Below the pieces are notes generated by a model. The model did no database searches and had not been told where the DNA came from. It was given only the letters and a program-made list of their open reading frames with translations. 64,000 nucleotides of DNA from Symbiodinium natans. Its lineage: Eukaryota > Sar > Dinophyceae > Suessiales > Symbiodiniaceae. Made by a program: the position numbers and the translations under genes. The DNA is taken from the NCBI GenBank assembly GCA_905221605.1, contig CAJNDS010002081.1:97501-161500 (forward strand). The letters run 5' to 3'. Of this stretch, positions 38,380 to 49,867 are shown piece by piece (position 1 is the stretch's first letter; the number at the start of each line of letters is the position of its first letter).

Positions 38380-39360
38380 GTAGAATGCTGAGGATGAAAT
38401 GGTTGATGGCGTTGGTTGTTCAAGCAGCGTTGGGAAAACAGGGCTTCAACAAAATGAGCTTTTCACCTGTGATGTTGGAGACAATACACTCAAATTCCCA
38501 ACTGGCGAGATTTCCAAAAACAAGCCCATTCTGCCCGGCTGCTGCAGGTCCTGGGTAGCCTGCGACAGGCATTTTTGCTGAGAACCTGGGGAACGTGTCT
38601 CGGATGCAAGGAAGCTCGAGAAGCACCGTCTTCCCACACCTGCCCGAGGCACAATGCCAGGCACCCAAATCAGAGCTCACACACCTTCAGCCTGATGGGC
38701 TGGACAGGTAGAAAACATCGGCTGGCCCGCGCATGTAACAGGCCACATGCGCATCTAAGGTATATAGCACCCGCAGAATTCAGTCAAAAGGTTGATGTCC
38801 AAGATATGGCGATGACCTTGGCACAAAAGCTGGTGCGACACAAAACCTCAAAATGGGAAACTCTTGCTACTCCCGAAAGCTTTGCCACAGCGAATGCCTT
38901 GAACTGCCTTCATCAACTGGGACCAATGCAAAGCAGGTCCGAATGCCCAACCCATGCCGCCAAACGGACAAGAACGCAGACATGCTTGCCCGCAACAGTC
39001 GTGAACGATATGGGCTGCCCAGCAAAGTACATGGCACAGTTGGTCGTGTCGACCGAAAGCTGTTCTTCGCGTGATGTGCGCAAATGAGGTTCACTTGCCT
39101 TGTTCCAAGCTGTGTCCAGGATGCCCCCAAGCTGCCTCTCACATCCTGCGCTCGTGGCCCGATGTTGCTTTCACGAGCTGCGAGGCAGCAAGCCTTTGTT
39201 GGCTTGGAGTGCGCGTCAAGGGCTCGCATCGAGACCTGAAGGCTAAGCTTGGCGAAAGCTTGGTGACTGCAAGGCGGGCCGTCTTGCTGCACTTGATTCG
39301 GGTGTTCATGACATTGGCTGGCAGCACGTGACACACACTACAACACACTGCTTAGCTGTG
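38380..39360. other. Telomere-free block with overlapping frames
   Basis: Frames up to 170 codons on plus (38575-39087) and 155 on minus (38867-39334) overlap. Natural-looking segments include LELPCIRDTFPRFSAKMPVA (minus) and DLKAKLGESLVTARRAVLLH (plus). I could not decide the strand. Confidence 0.3.
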
Positions 39361-39454
39361 AAGTAACTCTTTGGACCCCCCGAGCCGAATTCCCAAAAAA
39401 AGTGCCCCTTCCGAACCTAGCAACTCAGAACACTGCTGCCCCAAAAACCCTGAA

Positions 39455-39650
39455 GCCCTAACAGCTACCCTAAAAGCCCTGAAGCCCTAAACAGCAAACC
39501 CCCAAAACCCTGAAGCCCCTAAACAGCAAACCCTAACACCCTGAAGCACCTAACAGCAAACCCGAACACCCTGAAGCCCCTAAACAGCAAACCTGAAGCC
39601 CCTCAACCAAGCACCCTAAACCTGAATCGGCAAAAACCTGAATCGGCAAA
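39455..39650. repeat. Tandem CCTGAAGCCCCTAAACAGCAAA repeat
   Basis: Five or six degenerate units of 28-34 bp built from telomere-like CCCTAAA plus CAGCAAA. Confidence 0.8.
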
Positions 39651-39673
39651 CCCTGGATCACATGGATCTACGC

Positions 39674-39724
39674 CTGCAGCCCGGTCGGCCGTGGCCGAAC
39701 GCTCCCGAGGCGGGCTGCGCGCTC
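39674..39724 (-). CDS. Candidate 51-bp internal exon
   Basis: 17 codons, phase 0 at both ends: acceptor GATGCAG|G, donor CTGCAG|GC; encodes ERAARLGSVRPRPTGLQ. A TTTAGGG array starts 14 bases to the right. Confidence 0.42.
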
Positions 39725-39736
39725 CTGCATCTGCCA

Positions 39737-39862
39737 TGGTTTAGGGTTTAGGGTTTAGGGTTTAGGGTTTAGGGTTTAGGGTTTAGGGTTTAGGGTTTAG
39801 GGTTTAGGGTTTAGGGTTTAGGGTTTAGGGTTTAGGGTTTAGGGTTTAGGGTTTTGGGTTTA
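39737..39862. repeat. TTTAGGG array (about 17 copies)
   Basis: Near-perfect. Confidence 0.98.
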
Positions 39863-39894
39863 GGAGCGATTTCCCCCCAAGCCCCCAACACCCC

Positions 39895-40085
39895 AAGACG
39901 AAAAACCCCCAAAGCCCCCAAAATCTCAAAACCTCAAAACCCCCAAAGCCCCCAAAATCTCAAAACCTCAAAACCCCCAAAGCCCCCAAAATCTCAAAAC
40001 CTCAAAACCCCCCAAGCCCCCAAAATCTCAAACTCAAAACCCCCCAAGCCTCTCAAAACCCCCCAAGCCCCACAAGCCCCCAACA
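39895..40085. repeat. 34-bp C/A-rich minisatellite
   Basis: About four units of CCCCCAAAGCCCCCAAAATC followed by TCAAAACCTCAAAA. Confidence 0.9.
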
Positions 40086-40214
40086 GTCCCGCACGCCTGC
40101 AGTGTGCTCATCAGTGGTCCCGCGACCAACCGGCGACAGAGCTCGGGCTCGAGAACCTGAGTCTCGCCCTTGAGGGCTTTAGGGTTTAAGGGTTTTGAGG
40201 GGTTTTGGGTTTTA

Positions 40215-40281
40215 GGGTTTAGGGTTTAGGGTTTAGAGTTTAGGGTTTAGGGTTTAGGGTTTAGGGTTTAGGGTTTAGGGT

Positions 40282-40312
<31 letters not shown>

Positions 40313-40350
40313 AGGTTGAAGGTTGAAGGTTGAAGGTTGAAGGTTGAAGA
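40215..40350. repeat. TTTAGGG to TTGAGGG to TTGAAGG gradient
   Basis: Ten TTTAGGG, then five TTGAGGG, then six TTGAAGG: a stepwise change of the unit along one array. Confidence 0.95.
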
Positions 40351-41160
40351 TGGAAAGTGGGTCATGAGCAGCCAAGGCCACACCCAAAGCAAGAAAGCCT
40401 TTCACAAAAACGGTCATAAGCTTCTCTTCGTACTATCCCGTGGTTCAACAACGCAACATCTCCAGAGCAAAGCAACTTCGGTTGCCCAACCTACTCTAGT
40501 GCCGCCACAAACAGAAAGCCCAAGTTCCCCCTACTAGGTCGTCCTCCCAGCGCGCAACCCTGAATAACACCTTAGCTTCTGAAGGCGGCGCAAACAGACA
40601 AACCTAAGAGGTGTCTGGAAAAAGGAGCCCTTAACACCAAAGCACCCTCGCCTGTAGCTTCGCGATCCTCGCCGGTGCCCCGCCCAGGAGCTGTGGGTGA
40701 CGGCACAGGCCGCGCACCTGCGGTGCTCTCAGCATTTGCGTTTAGAGTTTCAGCTAGGCTTTAAAGACTTAGGATGTGTTTGAGTCTAAAAGATGCTTTG
40801 CTCTGGGGAACACACGAAGTGTTGCTTGGAAATCACCGCATTGTGCTTTGGTGGCTTCGCTCTACGCGTAGGACAGTCGTTGAAGGCTGCTCTGCACGAA
40901 ACGCATGTTACATGGTCCCTTAATATGGGTGGTCCCTTAGTTATGGGCCCCTTAAAGGGACCCCTTATCTTATATACCATGTTAAGGGTGAAACTACCCT
41001 TAGACACAAGCCAGCAACCCACAACCAGACTAGGATGACGGTCTTCATTGGCGCGGCAAACCTAGCGCGAGGCGCCCGGAAGTAAGCGTTGGTGCGGTGT
41101 TTCTCAACTCCTCGTAGTCGACCTCCAAAGTGCCTTGAACCCACCGTGAAACATCGGCCA
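40350..41160. other. Block without resolved genes
   Basis: Includes a short inverted-repeat region at about 40910-40990 (CATGGTCCCTTAATATGG ... CCCTTAAAGGGACCCC) related to MITE families. No supported exon. Confidence 0.3.
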
Positions 41161-41169
41161 TCACTAACC

Positions 41170-41365
41170 CTAGGGTTTCGGGTTTAGGGTTTCGGGTTTA
41201 GGGTTTTTTTTTTTAACAACCCTTCACTCCTTTTCGGGCGAGCTTACAGCTAGGGTAGGTTTCGGGTTTAGGGTTTCGGGTTTAGGGTTTAGGGTTTAGG
41301 GTTTAGGGTTTAGGGTTTAGGGTTTAGGGTTTAGGGTTTAAACCCATAAACCCTAAACCCTAAAC
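41170..41365. repeat. TTTCGGG-TTTAGGG dimers, TTTAGGG, then CCCTAAA
   Basis: A G-rich array meets CCCTAAA units at 41340-41365, forming a direct inverted telomere junction. Confidence 0.93.
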
Positions 41366-41582
41366 CGCAAAGGCCCTAAACCCTGAAACCCGAAATCGAA
41401 GACCCGGAACGAAGTGGGCCCTGGCCTTCGCTTGGGACCACGAGCCTATCCACCGTGCCCCGTGCTTGGGGTGCTGAAGCAAGAGAGTCGCCTGCGGAAA
41501 CTGCTAGTCACAGCACCTTTTTGGATGCCGCACCTCTCATTGCAACCAACTGAACTCTAAACTTGCCCCTGCTAGCCATCTG

Positions 41583-41690
41583 AGTTTAGGGTTTAGGGTT
41601 TAGGGTTTAGGGTTTAGGGTTTAGGGTTTAGGGCTTAGGGCTTAGGGCTTAGGGTTTAGGGTTTAGGGTTTAGGGTTTAGGATTTAGGTC
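41583..41690. repeat. TTTAGGG array with CTTAGGG
   Basis: About 15 heptamers. Confidence 0.96.
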
Positions 41691-41699
41691 AGAGCAACT

Positions 41700-43200
41700 T
41701 CTATTGGATTGTACTGAACCGGGCAGGGTGCCCTGCAAGGTATCCTTGCGGATGGGGTTCCTTGACAAAAGATAGAAACGAAGCAGAACTTCGTGACCCT
41801 CTCCACCAGCCGTATATCAGCGGGAGCAACAGAGAAGCAGACAGGACAAACAGGCGCTCATACTTTTTGCCCAACAATCTTCGCCTTCCAGCTTCACCCA
41901 AAGCTCCTTTTGAGTTGGCCCAGGCTTGCTCATCTTTCGCATAACGAAAGCCGCATTTAGGCTTCACCTAAGACTCCCTCTGAGTTGAGGTAAGGGCGAA
42001 TTTACCGTGCTCATCTTTCGCCCAACAAGGTTCAACTTAAGACGCGTCCAAGCCATTTTTTTTTTTTTTGGGGGGGGGGGGGGATTTGCTCAGGGCCTTG
42101 CTGGCGAACCCAACTAACCAAGCCAACCGAACTGCGAAGCTGGATATCAACATGCCAGGCGTGAAGGCCTCCATTAGCGTTCTCGCTCTTACGAGCAACA
42201 AGCCATACTGGCTAAGGGGAGCTTCCAAACACAGCAGCTTGCAATAGGACAATGACACTCGGAGCTTTCATCGGAGAAGACTGGGTGGCACCAAAGGATA
42301 CACAGGGGAAGGTGCTGGCACAGCATCACAGCTTTTGTAGGTTGGGTTTGGGAAGGGGGGGGGGGGGGCTGAAGTACAGCAACCGCCGCAAATCACTTAT
42401 GGAAAGTTAAAGATGGTACAGCCGCGCAGCAAGAAGCACTGCCCTCGCCCCCAGAACTCTTACGAGCCAAGCAAAACCTCCAAACACAACACTTTGCAAC
42501 TCGACCCTTCGTCGACAAAGTTGGATGCAGGTGATGCCAAGGGGAAGGTGCAGCCACACGGTTTGCAGCACGGCCCTGCAAAACTGCTAAACAACAGACG
42601 CGAAGTCGAAGGCTTGTCGGCGAAGCGGCGAACGCGATCTTGCAGGGCGAAAGCAGCAGGCACGCGTTTGGGAGGCCCTGCGGTGGAAGCCCCAAATTGA
42701 AAGCAGCAGGCGCGTCCTCACAAGAGCAGAGCTGAAGAACGCGCTGAGTCTGAGCGTCTGAGTGTCTGAGCGTCTGAGCGCCTGAGTGTCTCAGTGCCTG
42801 CTGCGCCCTGCTTTGTGGCCTCAATCCGAAATCACTCAAGCCTTTCAAAGCCAAAAACCCTAGATGACCCAGAGCCTCCCATTCGGCTTCCCGCGAACGT
42901 GAATCACCACAACCTCTAGGCTCCCAACTGCCCGAGCTGCTCCCCTTCTCATGGCCCAGCCTGGGGCATTCCGCTCCTCGGTGGCTCGCACAGGAACTGA
43001 TGCCGCGGCCCGAGCTCCTCAGGGCTGAGTTTTTGCAGCCACGGCCACGACTGAACAGCCTGAGGCTTCGGCTTCACATCCTACAGTATGTAGGGGCCGG
43101 TGGGGAGGGAATGAACTTTTGGGGAAGGGGATATGGCTCGAGATCGCTACGGCTTTCGGGTGCCTCGCGGTGTTTGGGGCCTGGGAACTGCGAGGCTTCG
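41700..43200. other. Telomere-poor block with several candidate frames
   Basis: Minus frame 41701-41967 contains ERLFVLSASLLLPLIYGWWR, a possible membrane helix; minus 42037-42258 and 42393-42854 are also open. A 14-T/14-G junction lies at 42056-42083 and an eight-base TGAGCGTC tandem at about 42750-42800. None is strong enough to call. Confidence 0.3.
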
Positions 43201-43706
43201 GGCTCCAGGCTTTTGGGGGTTCAGGGTTTAGGGTCTGGGTTCAGGGCTTCAGGGTTTAGGGTTGAATTTGGGTTGAAGGTTTGAAAGGGTTTGAGGGCCC
43301 CTGAACCCCAAACCCTAAAGTCTCGAAAGCTTCTTGCGAGGCCTTTCAGAATGCTTTCTGCGGCCAGTGTGAATTTTGTGTGATTCAGAAAGCTTTTTGG
43401 AGCCGTTTTGGTGCTTTTCGGCACCCCCAAACCGAAAATGGAGAAAGTCTTGTATGATTTTTGCTCAAATGGGCACCTGGGGTGCCTGGTGCGGAGGACC
43501 TTTGTGGAGCTCTCACAAGGCAACTTACAAGACTTTGCTGGTGCGGGTTTCCTTCTCGAGTGGACAAACTTATGGAACCTGAAGCCCAAAACCCCAAAAC
43601 CCCCCAAAAAAAAATCCGGTTTAGGGTTTTAGGTTTGGGATTTAGAGTTTAAGGCCTCAACCCTAAACCCTAAACCCTAAACCCTAAACTCTAAACCCTA
43701 AACAGC

Positions 43707-43776
43707 CGCTGACCCAACGCAGCTCCTTCCGCCTCTTTCCGGTCCACCGTGCCACGGGGGGCCAAACCCAGGACTC
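43707..43776 (-). CDS. Candidate internal exon
   Basis: The acceptor CTCAGAG|G and donor CAGCG|GC bound VLGLAPRGTVDRKEAEGAAL plus GQR. It sits between a CCCTAAA array (left) and a TTTAGGGGG array (right). Product unknown. Confidence 0.42.
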
Positions 43777-43792
43777 CTCTGAGGCCCGGGTT

Positions 43793-44180
43793 TAGGGGGT
43801 TTAGAGGGTTTAGGGGGTTTAGGGGGTTTAGGGGGTTTAGGGGGTTTAGGGGGTTTAGGGGGGTCTAGGGGGTCTNNNNNNNNNNNNNNNNNNNNNNNNN
43901 NNNNNNNNNNNNNNNNNNNNNNNNNNNNNNNNNNNNNNNNNNNNNNNNNNNNNNNNNNNNNNNNNNNNNNNNNNNGGTTTTTGGGGTGTAGGGGTTTAGG
44001 GGTTTAGGGGTTTAGGGGTTTAGGGGTTTAGGGGTTAGGGGGTTTAGGGGGTTTAGGGGGTTTAGGGGGTTTAGGGGGTTTAGGGGGTTTAGGGGGTTTA
44101 GGGGGTTTAGGGGGTTTAGGGGGTTTTGGGGGTTTAGGGGGTTTAGGGGGTTTAGGGGGTTTAGGGGGTTTAGGGTTTAG
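43793..44180. repeat. TTTAGGGGG / TTTAGGGG array spanning an assembly gap
   Basis: Nine-base TTTAGGGGG units on both sides of 100 N (43876-43975), with some TTTAGGGG. The gap size is a placeholder, so the true array length is unknown. Confidence 0.97.
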
Positions 44181-44323
44181 GGTTTTATAGGGGGTCTAGC
44201 GTTTGGGGTTTTCGGGGAAGGCCATAGGGCTTTCGGGCCTTTCAAGGTTTCGGGCTGTTGGGTTTCTGGGGTGGTACTAGGGCTTCAAAGGCCAGTTTTT
44301 CGGGGGTTTTAGGGTTTACTAGG

Positions 44324-44417
44324 TTGGGATGTTCCCCCTTATACGAACGGTCCCGAAAGTAGGAGCTCTAGCACCTCCTACTAGAATCCGTAGTAAGGAC
44401 CGTTAGTAGGGGGGTAC
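44324..44417. mobile_element. Family-1 MITE-like element
   Basis: TTGGGATGTTCCCCCTTATA ... GGACCGTTAGTAGGGGGGTA; the right end has decayed beyond GGGGGG. An adjacent 22-bp palindrome (CAACGTTTTTAACC...AAAACGTTG) lies at 44432-44459. Confidence 0.78.
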
Positions 44418-44923
44418 GCGCGCCGCGCTGTTCAACGTTTTTAACCTTAAAAACGTTGAAAAGCACATGCCAAGTTCTAGGTTTTGAGGGCTTTGGGTTT
44501 TAGGATACTAGGCGTTCGTGGCTCTAGGGTTTTCAAGGGGTTTTCGGGTTCAGGGTTCAGGGTCTGGGATTTCAGGGCTGTCTATTTTTTAGGGTTTTCC
44601 CGATATTGTGGGGCTGCCAGTGTTGTGATGCATCCGTTCTAAGGCCCTTATAGAGGAGATTGCTTTCAAATTTGCTGCCAAGGCAAAGATCCATGGACCC
44701 CCGAAGCCCTATACCCAGGGTTTAGGGTTTAGGGTTTAGGGTTTAGGGTTTAGGGAAACCTTACACTCAACAGTTGGGTTTAGAGTTAGGGTGTAGCGTG
44801 GCACTCCCCCGCCCCAAGAACAACAGACCCGAGCCTAAACCCTCAAAACCCTACACCCTAACCCCTAAACCCTCAAAACCCTCTTCACCCTAAGAAGCCC
44901 TAAGAAGCCCAACCAGGGCGAGC

Positions 44924-44951
44924 CTGGGCCAGAGGGCTCCGCCGTGGCAAC
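44924..44951 (-). CDS. Candidate 28-bp microexon
   Basis: The acceptor CACGGAG|G and donor GCCCAG|GC bound VATAEPSGP plus one base. Very short, so support rests on the splice signals and on flanking CCCTAAA and TTCAGGG arrays. Confidence 0.28.
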
Positions 44952-44967
44952 CTCCGTGCTGCGTTCG

Positions 44968-45145
44968 GGTTTAGGGTTCAGGGTTCAGGGTTCAGGGTTC
45001 AGGGTTCAGGGTTCAGGGTGTAGGGTTCGGGGTTCAGGGTTAGGGTTTAGGGTTTAGGGTTCAGGGTTCAGGGTTCAGGGTTCAGGGTTCAGGGTTTGGG
45101 GTTTGGGGTTTAGGGCTTAGGGCTTAGGGCTTAGGGCTTAGGGTT
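44968..45145. repeat. TTCAGGG / TTTAGGG / CTTAGGG array
   Basis: Three variants in successive blocks. Confidence 0.95.
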
Positions 45146-45523
45146 CCTGAAGCTTGGAGATAGTCAACGTTCTTCGAACCGCTGGTCCCCCCGATTCGTT
45201 AAGAACCAACGAAAAGTAAGAATGATGATACTTGCTGTCCAATGTAGGGGTTGGCCATGATTTTTGAGGGCTTGGGGGGTTTGCTCACCCGGTTTCGGGT
45301 TAGGGTTTAGAGTTTCGGGTTTCGGGACTTCAGTGCTGTACTCATCGTGATGAATCCATGAATGAGACAGGCCCCTTCGAATGGCCGAAGCGGCAAGCAT
45401 CCACACGGGGCAGCTGGTAGGGCAACAGAAGATGGGCGGGACCTCCTAGAAGCTCTGCATGCGCTAGAGATATCTGGAAGCGACATGCCAGCAACTGCCA
45501 GGTACAATTTGGCCTCAAACTTC

Positions 45524-45632
45524 CATATGGGGGTTTCCGAAAATAGGGGCACCCTGTTTGGGGCGTCCCTTTAAGGGATTCAATTCTATTTGGGTAGAAA
45601 AAGGGTACCTCTGTTTTGGGAAATACCCATAT
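45524..45632. mobile_element. Family-2 MITE-like element
   Basis: CATATGGGGGTTTCCGAAAA at the left and TTTTGGGAAATACCCATAT at the right. It interrupts or follows a plus-strand frame (45362-45520, LLEALHALEISGSDMPATAR). Confidence 0.82.
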
Positions 45633-45821
45633 CCTTGCTACCCGCCCCCCCGTCAGAGCCCTTCAACCCCGCAGGGTGACCAGTTGTTCTACCCTGCGCT
45701 CCCAAGCCAGCGTTTAGACATTGACCTGTTGGTTCCGGGGGTTTGGCGTGGGCGGTGATTCTTCCTGCCTTTGTAGCTTGATGCTTATGCTTTCTGGTTG
45801 AGCATTGTTGTTGTTGTTGAA

Positions 45822-45905
45822 CCCTAAACCCTAAACCCTAAACCCCAAACCCCAAACCCCAAACCCTAAACCCTAAACCCCAAACCCCCAAACCCTAAAC
45901 CCTAA
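45822..45905. repeat. CCCTAAA/CCCCAAA array
   Basis: About 12 units. Confidence 0.95.
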
Positions 45906-46045
45906 GGGTGAGGAATCTCCGCGCCTCCGCGTGCGCTGGCTCGCGGACTTTCTTCCTCGCTGCCAAAAAAAGGCGGCTCACAGGTTGCCACGCTTTCTGC
46001 GTCAGGGTTTTGCCTAGACCTAAGAGTAAGCTTGGAATAAGAGGG

Positions 46046-46150
46046 TCTAGGGTTTAGGGTTTAGGGTTTAGGGTTTGGGGTCTAGGGTTTAGGGCTTTGG
46101 GGTTTAGGGTTTAGGGTCCAGGGTCTAGGGTTTAGGCTTTAGGGTTTAAG
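46046..46150. repeat. Degenerate TTTAGGG array
   Basis: Right flank of a GC-rich island at 45905-46040 with open frames on both strands. Confidence 0.9.
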
Positions 46151-46154
46151 GTGT

Positions 46155-46262
46155 TACCCAGGAGTAACTCAGGAATAAAACGGGTGCCCCGTTTTGGTCT
46201 AAAGGGGTAGTATAACCCTAAACAAAGAGAATAGGGGCCTAATGTGGGTCCTAGTTACTCAC
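46155..46262. mobile_element. 108-bp inverted-repeat element
   Basis: GGAGTAACTCAGGAATAAAA at the left; TGTGGGTCCTAGTTACTCAC at the right. Partial complementarity only. Confidence 0.5.
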
Positions 46263-46464
46263 ATTTCAAGCTTAGGGTGTAGAATCGAGCCCTTACCTCA
46301 ACAAGTAAACACGCAAACGCTACCCCAAAAACACAGAAACCTTGGTGCACCTGTATCGGGTCAGGAGCCAGAAATTTCCGTGCAGAGTGTTCGGCTGGTT
46401 GGCCATAGTTTGGCTTGGGGGGCCAAGGGCGTAGCCACATCGAGGAACCCTAAAGCTTGAACAC

Positions 46465-46570
46465 GTTTAGGGTTTAGGGTTTAGGGTTTAGGGTTTAGGG
46501 TTTAGGGTTTAGGGTTTAGGGTTTAGGGTTTAGGGGTTTGGGGTTTAGGGGTTTAGGGTTTAGGGTTTAG
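46465..46570. repeat. TTTAGGG array
   Basis: About 14 heptamers. Confidence 0.97.
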
Positions 46571-46627
46571 GCTTTGGTCACTCTTAGGGTTTAGGGTTTC
46601 AAGCTTAGGGCAAGACCTGCGGTGATC

Positions 46628-46687
46628 CCTGAATCAGCGCCCACGGGCCTCCGCTTCTTGTGTTCGACGTGCGGAGCTGCATCTGCC
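46628..46687 (-). CDS. Candidate internal exon with basic cluster
   Basis: The acceptor CTCTGCAG|G opens a frame encoding ADAAPHVEHKKRRPVGADS; the donor is probably TCAGG|GA. HKKRRP is nuclear-localisation-like. Product unknown. Confidence 0.4.
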
Positions 46688-46720
46688 CTGCAGAGGGCCG
46701 GGAAGCTCTGAACCCTAAAG

Positions 46721-46807
46721 TTGGGGTGTTCCCCCTTATACTAACAGTCCTTTGAAGGGATTATAACAGTGGATACCTATGAAGGACTGTTAGTAGAAGG
46801 GGGAAGC
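46721..46807. mobile_element. Family-1 MITE-like element
   Basis: TTGGGGTGTTCCCCCTTATA ... GGACTGTTAGTAGAAGGGGG, 87 bp. Confidence 0.82.
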
Positions 46808-46839
46808 TCTGAACCCTCAAGCCCTACGCCCTACGTGGA

Positions 46840-47330
46840 TAGTTCTCTACGCTAGGGTCCCTTCTTGGGATCCGCTTTGAAAGGGTGCCGCCGTACAATG
46901 GGTACCCAAAACGGGACCCAATTTTGGAAACTACCGATGTGGAGTTTGTGGTGTAAATGGTTGAACAAGCTGGCACTGCACCGATATGAAACACCTTGGA
47001 TCAAACCGAATTCCTGACGACACATTGCTTTCGTAGAAGGAAATGCTCTGGAACTTTGACTGGAGCTCTGAAAGCCTGAGACGCTCTGACAAAGATCTGC
47101 AAGCTTCTGGGTCGTGGCATGCTTGCCCCCAACCAAAGGTCCAACACGGCAACTGGGTATCTGCGCTACCTTGTGGCATGGTCTCTGGCGGTGCCTTACC
47201 CTTCTGCTTGCGGCTGTGAGGTTTGTCCGTGAAGCGTTAAATGCTCAACACACACACCCCCAACAGGGTGGCGCGCACCACCCTCCCCCAATCTGGCACA
47301 TCTTAGAATCTAACCACAAAACCGTAAACG
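46840..47330. other. Inverted-repeat remnant and unresolved frames
   Basis: 46850-46940 resembles a decayed MITE (GGGTCCCTTCTTGGGATCC ... GGGACCCAATTTTGG). The minus strand at 46931-47179 has two overlapping natural-looking frames, not resolved. Confidence 0.3.
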
Positions 47331-47430
47331 CTAAACCCTAAACCCTAAACCCTAAACCCTAAACCAACCCTAAACCCTAAACCCTAAACCCTAAACCCTA
47401 AACCCTAAACCCTAAACCCCAAAAAAACCC
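47328..47430. repeat. CCCTAAA array
   Basis: About 14 heptamers; with the TTTAGGG array at 47556-47665 it brackets a 120-bp GC-rich island. Confidence 0.97.
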
Positions 47431-47555
47431 TGTGAAATCAACGTTGGTCATGGTCCCAACGTGGATCCATCGGCGCCTCGGGGACTCTGCAGCCCCGTTG
47501 GGCAGGCCGCAGGCCGCCCCTCCGAAAAGCATCGAGAGGCCAGGCTGGCATTGGG

Positions 47556-47665
47556 TACTAGGGTTTAGGGTTTAGGGTTTAGGGTTTAGGGTTTAGGGTT
47601 TAGGGTTTAGGGTTTAGGGTTTGGGGTTTAGGGTTTAGGGTTTAGGGTTTAGGGTTTAGGGTTAG
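47556..47665. repeat. TTTAGGG array
   Basis: About 15 heptamers. Confidence 0.97.
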
Positions 47666-47760
47666 GCCTTAATAGCTAGAATAGGGTTTCGGAGGGCTCT
47701 TGTAGTAGAAGTATAAGGGGACCCTATGGGAATACCGTTAGTAATGATTCCGACCCCTAC
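47664..47760. mobile_element. Family-4 MITE-like element
   Basis: AGGCCTTAATAGCTAGAATA ... ATGATTCCGACCCCTACA. Confidence 0.75.
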
Positions 47761-47769
47761 ATTCACCCC

Positions 47770-48560
47770 CTCCCTCTTCCTGGGGCTTCTTTCGGTGCAG
47801 GGCCCCCTGTAAAGCATCATCATGTGGTTTCAAGGCTTGGGGTGCTGCTTCCGCTTCTTGGTTGACAGTTCGAAGGCATTTTTAAGGCCTACTTCTTGAA
47901 GGCCCAGAGCGTAGAGCGCAGGGTTCGGGAGGGGTTCTGCCTCAAGTAAGTGCACTACTGCCCTTACCCTGTTCAAGACCCGGCAAAAAACCCAAACACG
48001 TCCATCCCATGCTGAATCTTATGAGTACTCAAATGTATGCACACTGACAGATTCATAAACAACTTAGGAGAAGGCCCTAAGCCCGCACAAATCCCGAAAC
48101 CCTTACAGAGTACCTAAACTTCGAGGCCCCTATGCAGCGTCACTAAACGCTGCAGCTGTAAAGCAATACGGGACGTCGTCGGTCAATGCCTGGCACGTCT
48201 GCACCATGGGCGGCGCCTCGTCTTACGCGAGCAGAGGACATGGGCAGGCCGGTGAATCGTTGGCCCACAGCCGATGCATGTGGCCTATTCCCACCAAATC
48301 AGCTGCAGCCGCAAGCTATGCAGAAACAAAAAGCTCCCATGTCTCTGTAGCCAAAACCAGGGGGTGGTGTCCTCCCAACATGTCAAAGCACAGCTTAAGG
48401 GGTTGAGATCGACAGATACACGGCTAGGGAGCCCAGGCGTTCAGACGGGGCCCTTCGAGTTTGCAGGGAGCTCGCATCGAGCGTAGGGCAAGGAGGCAAG
48501 GAGGCGAGCTGACGGTAACAAGCCAACCCAGGCCATTGCTGCAGTCAGGCATGTGTAGAA
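47770..48560. other. Block without resolved genes
   Basis: Plus frames at 48206-48486 overlap in two registers; no splice-supported model. Confidence 0.25.
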
Positions 48561-48682
48561 AACAGCACGTCTAGCCCTAAACCCTGAACCCTGAACCCTA
48601 AAACCCTAAAAGCCCTGAACCCTGAACCCTAAACCCTCAAGCCCTAAACCCTAAACTGCAGCTGCTACTCCATCCATGTCAC

Positions 48683-48736
48683 CCGCAGTCGGCGCAGGCC
48701 GCGCCGCGAGACGAGCTGCTTCCGGAGGTGCAGCTC
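48683..48736 (-). CDS. Candidate 54-bp internal exon, basic helix-like
   Basis: 18 codons, phase 0: acceptor TGCCAG|G, donor CTGCGG|GTGACA; encodes ELHLRKQLVSRRGLRRLR. Leucine/basic pattern suggests an amphipathic helix. Product unknown. Confidence 0.45.
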
Positions 48737-49081
48737 CTGGCAAACCCTGAACCCTAAACCCTAAACCCTAAACCTTAGAGTTTTGGGTGTTGGGTTTTCG
48801 GTTTGGATTTTGAATTTTGGGTGTCCCCTACAAAGCCCCCTAACCCAAGACCCGAAACCCGCAAAGCAACCAAACCCAAAACTTCGAGGAAGGATTGCAA
48901 GCCAAACCCAAAACCAAACGACCCCTCTCGGCCTCTCGGCCCAAAACCCAAAGCCCCAAACCCCGCTAAACCTGAGCCCCAGGACCTAGACCCCGAAGCC
49001 TAAACTCCAAACCAGGCCTTCCCTGGCAACGGCAGCCTGGCGAATGGAGCCTGTCCGGGGTGCTCCGGTCGAGGGTTTTCA

Positions 49082-49690
49082 TCAGTGCTGTGAGAGGAGG
49101 GAGGTGTGTGGTTTCTTTGGAAGCCTTTTGCAGGGTGCGGGGTTCGAGGGGTTAGAGTTTAGGGCTTTTTGGGGTTTCGGGGCATTGCGGGGCTTAGGGG
49201 TGTAGTTTGTCGAGCTGCTGTGCTTTCTCGGCTCCAAGTTCATTTTTAGACAAGCGCCGCTACTATCAAAGCCACAGGCTACGACCGCGCAGCACTTTTG
49301 CGTTGAAGCGCTTAGCGGCTTAGCGCGCTCGGGCTGCGCAGTCCGCCGATAATTCCGCAACAGAGGAGGCGCATTCTGCCGGTTGGGGAAGGTGTGGGCG
49401 GGAAAGCTCAGGAGCAGGGGAGCTGAGCTGCGTTGGGCTCGAGAAGGGAAGCTGCTGCTCGCGTGCAGAGGTACATCGCGCTCCGGGTACCGATACCCTC
49501 CGATACCCGTCACCATCCATGGCCTAGAACCTCCGGAGGTAGAGGCACGTCGTCTCCGACAGCAGCCGTGCCTCGGTGCCGAGACGGTTGGGTACGAGGA
49601 CTGGATCCCACATCAGCTCAAGACATGATGGACTCGAAGTGGCCTGTTCAAGCCGCACGTCTGCCCAACAGCCCACTGCTAAGCCCTCAG
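49082..49690. other. Coding-like block on either strand
   Basis: Plus 49383-49628 includes YRYPPIPVTIHGLEPPEVEA; minus 49082-49516 is also open. No family match, strand unresolved. Confidence 0.28.
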
Positions 49691-49867
49691 CACAAAAAGC
49701 CCCTAAACCCTGAACCCTAAACCCTGAATCCTAAACCCTGAACCCTAAACCCTGAACCCGGAGCCCCCAGATGCTCTTCAGGGCACGGGTCTCGAAGAAA
49801 GACATCACCGTCTGGCAGGCCACGTCAAGCATGGCCGGCGGATGTCCCCTCAACAAGGTCTCGGCTT

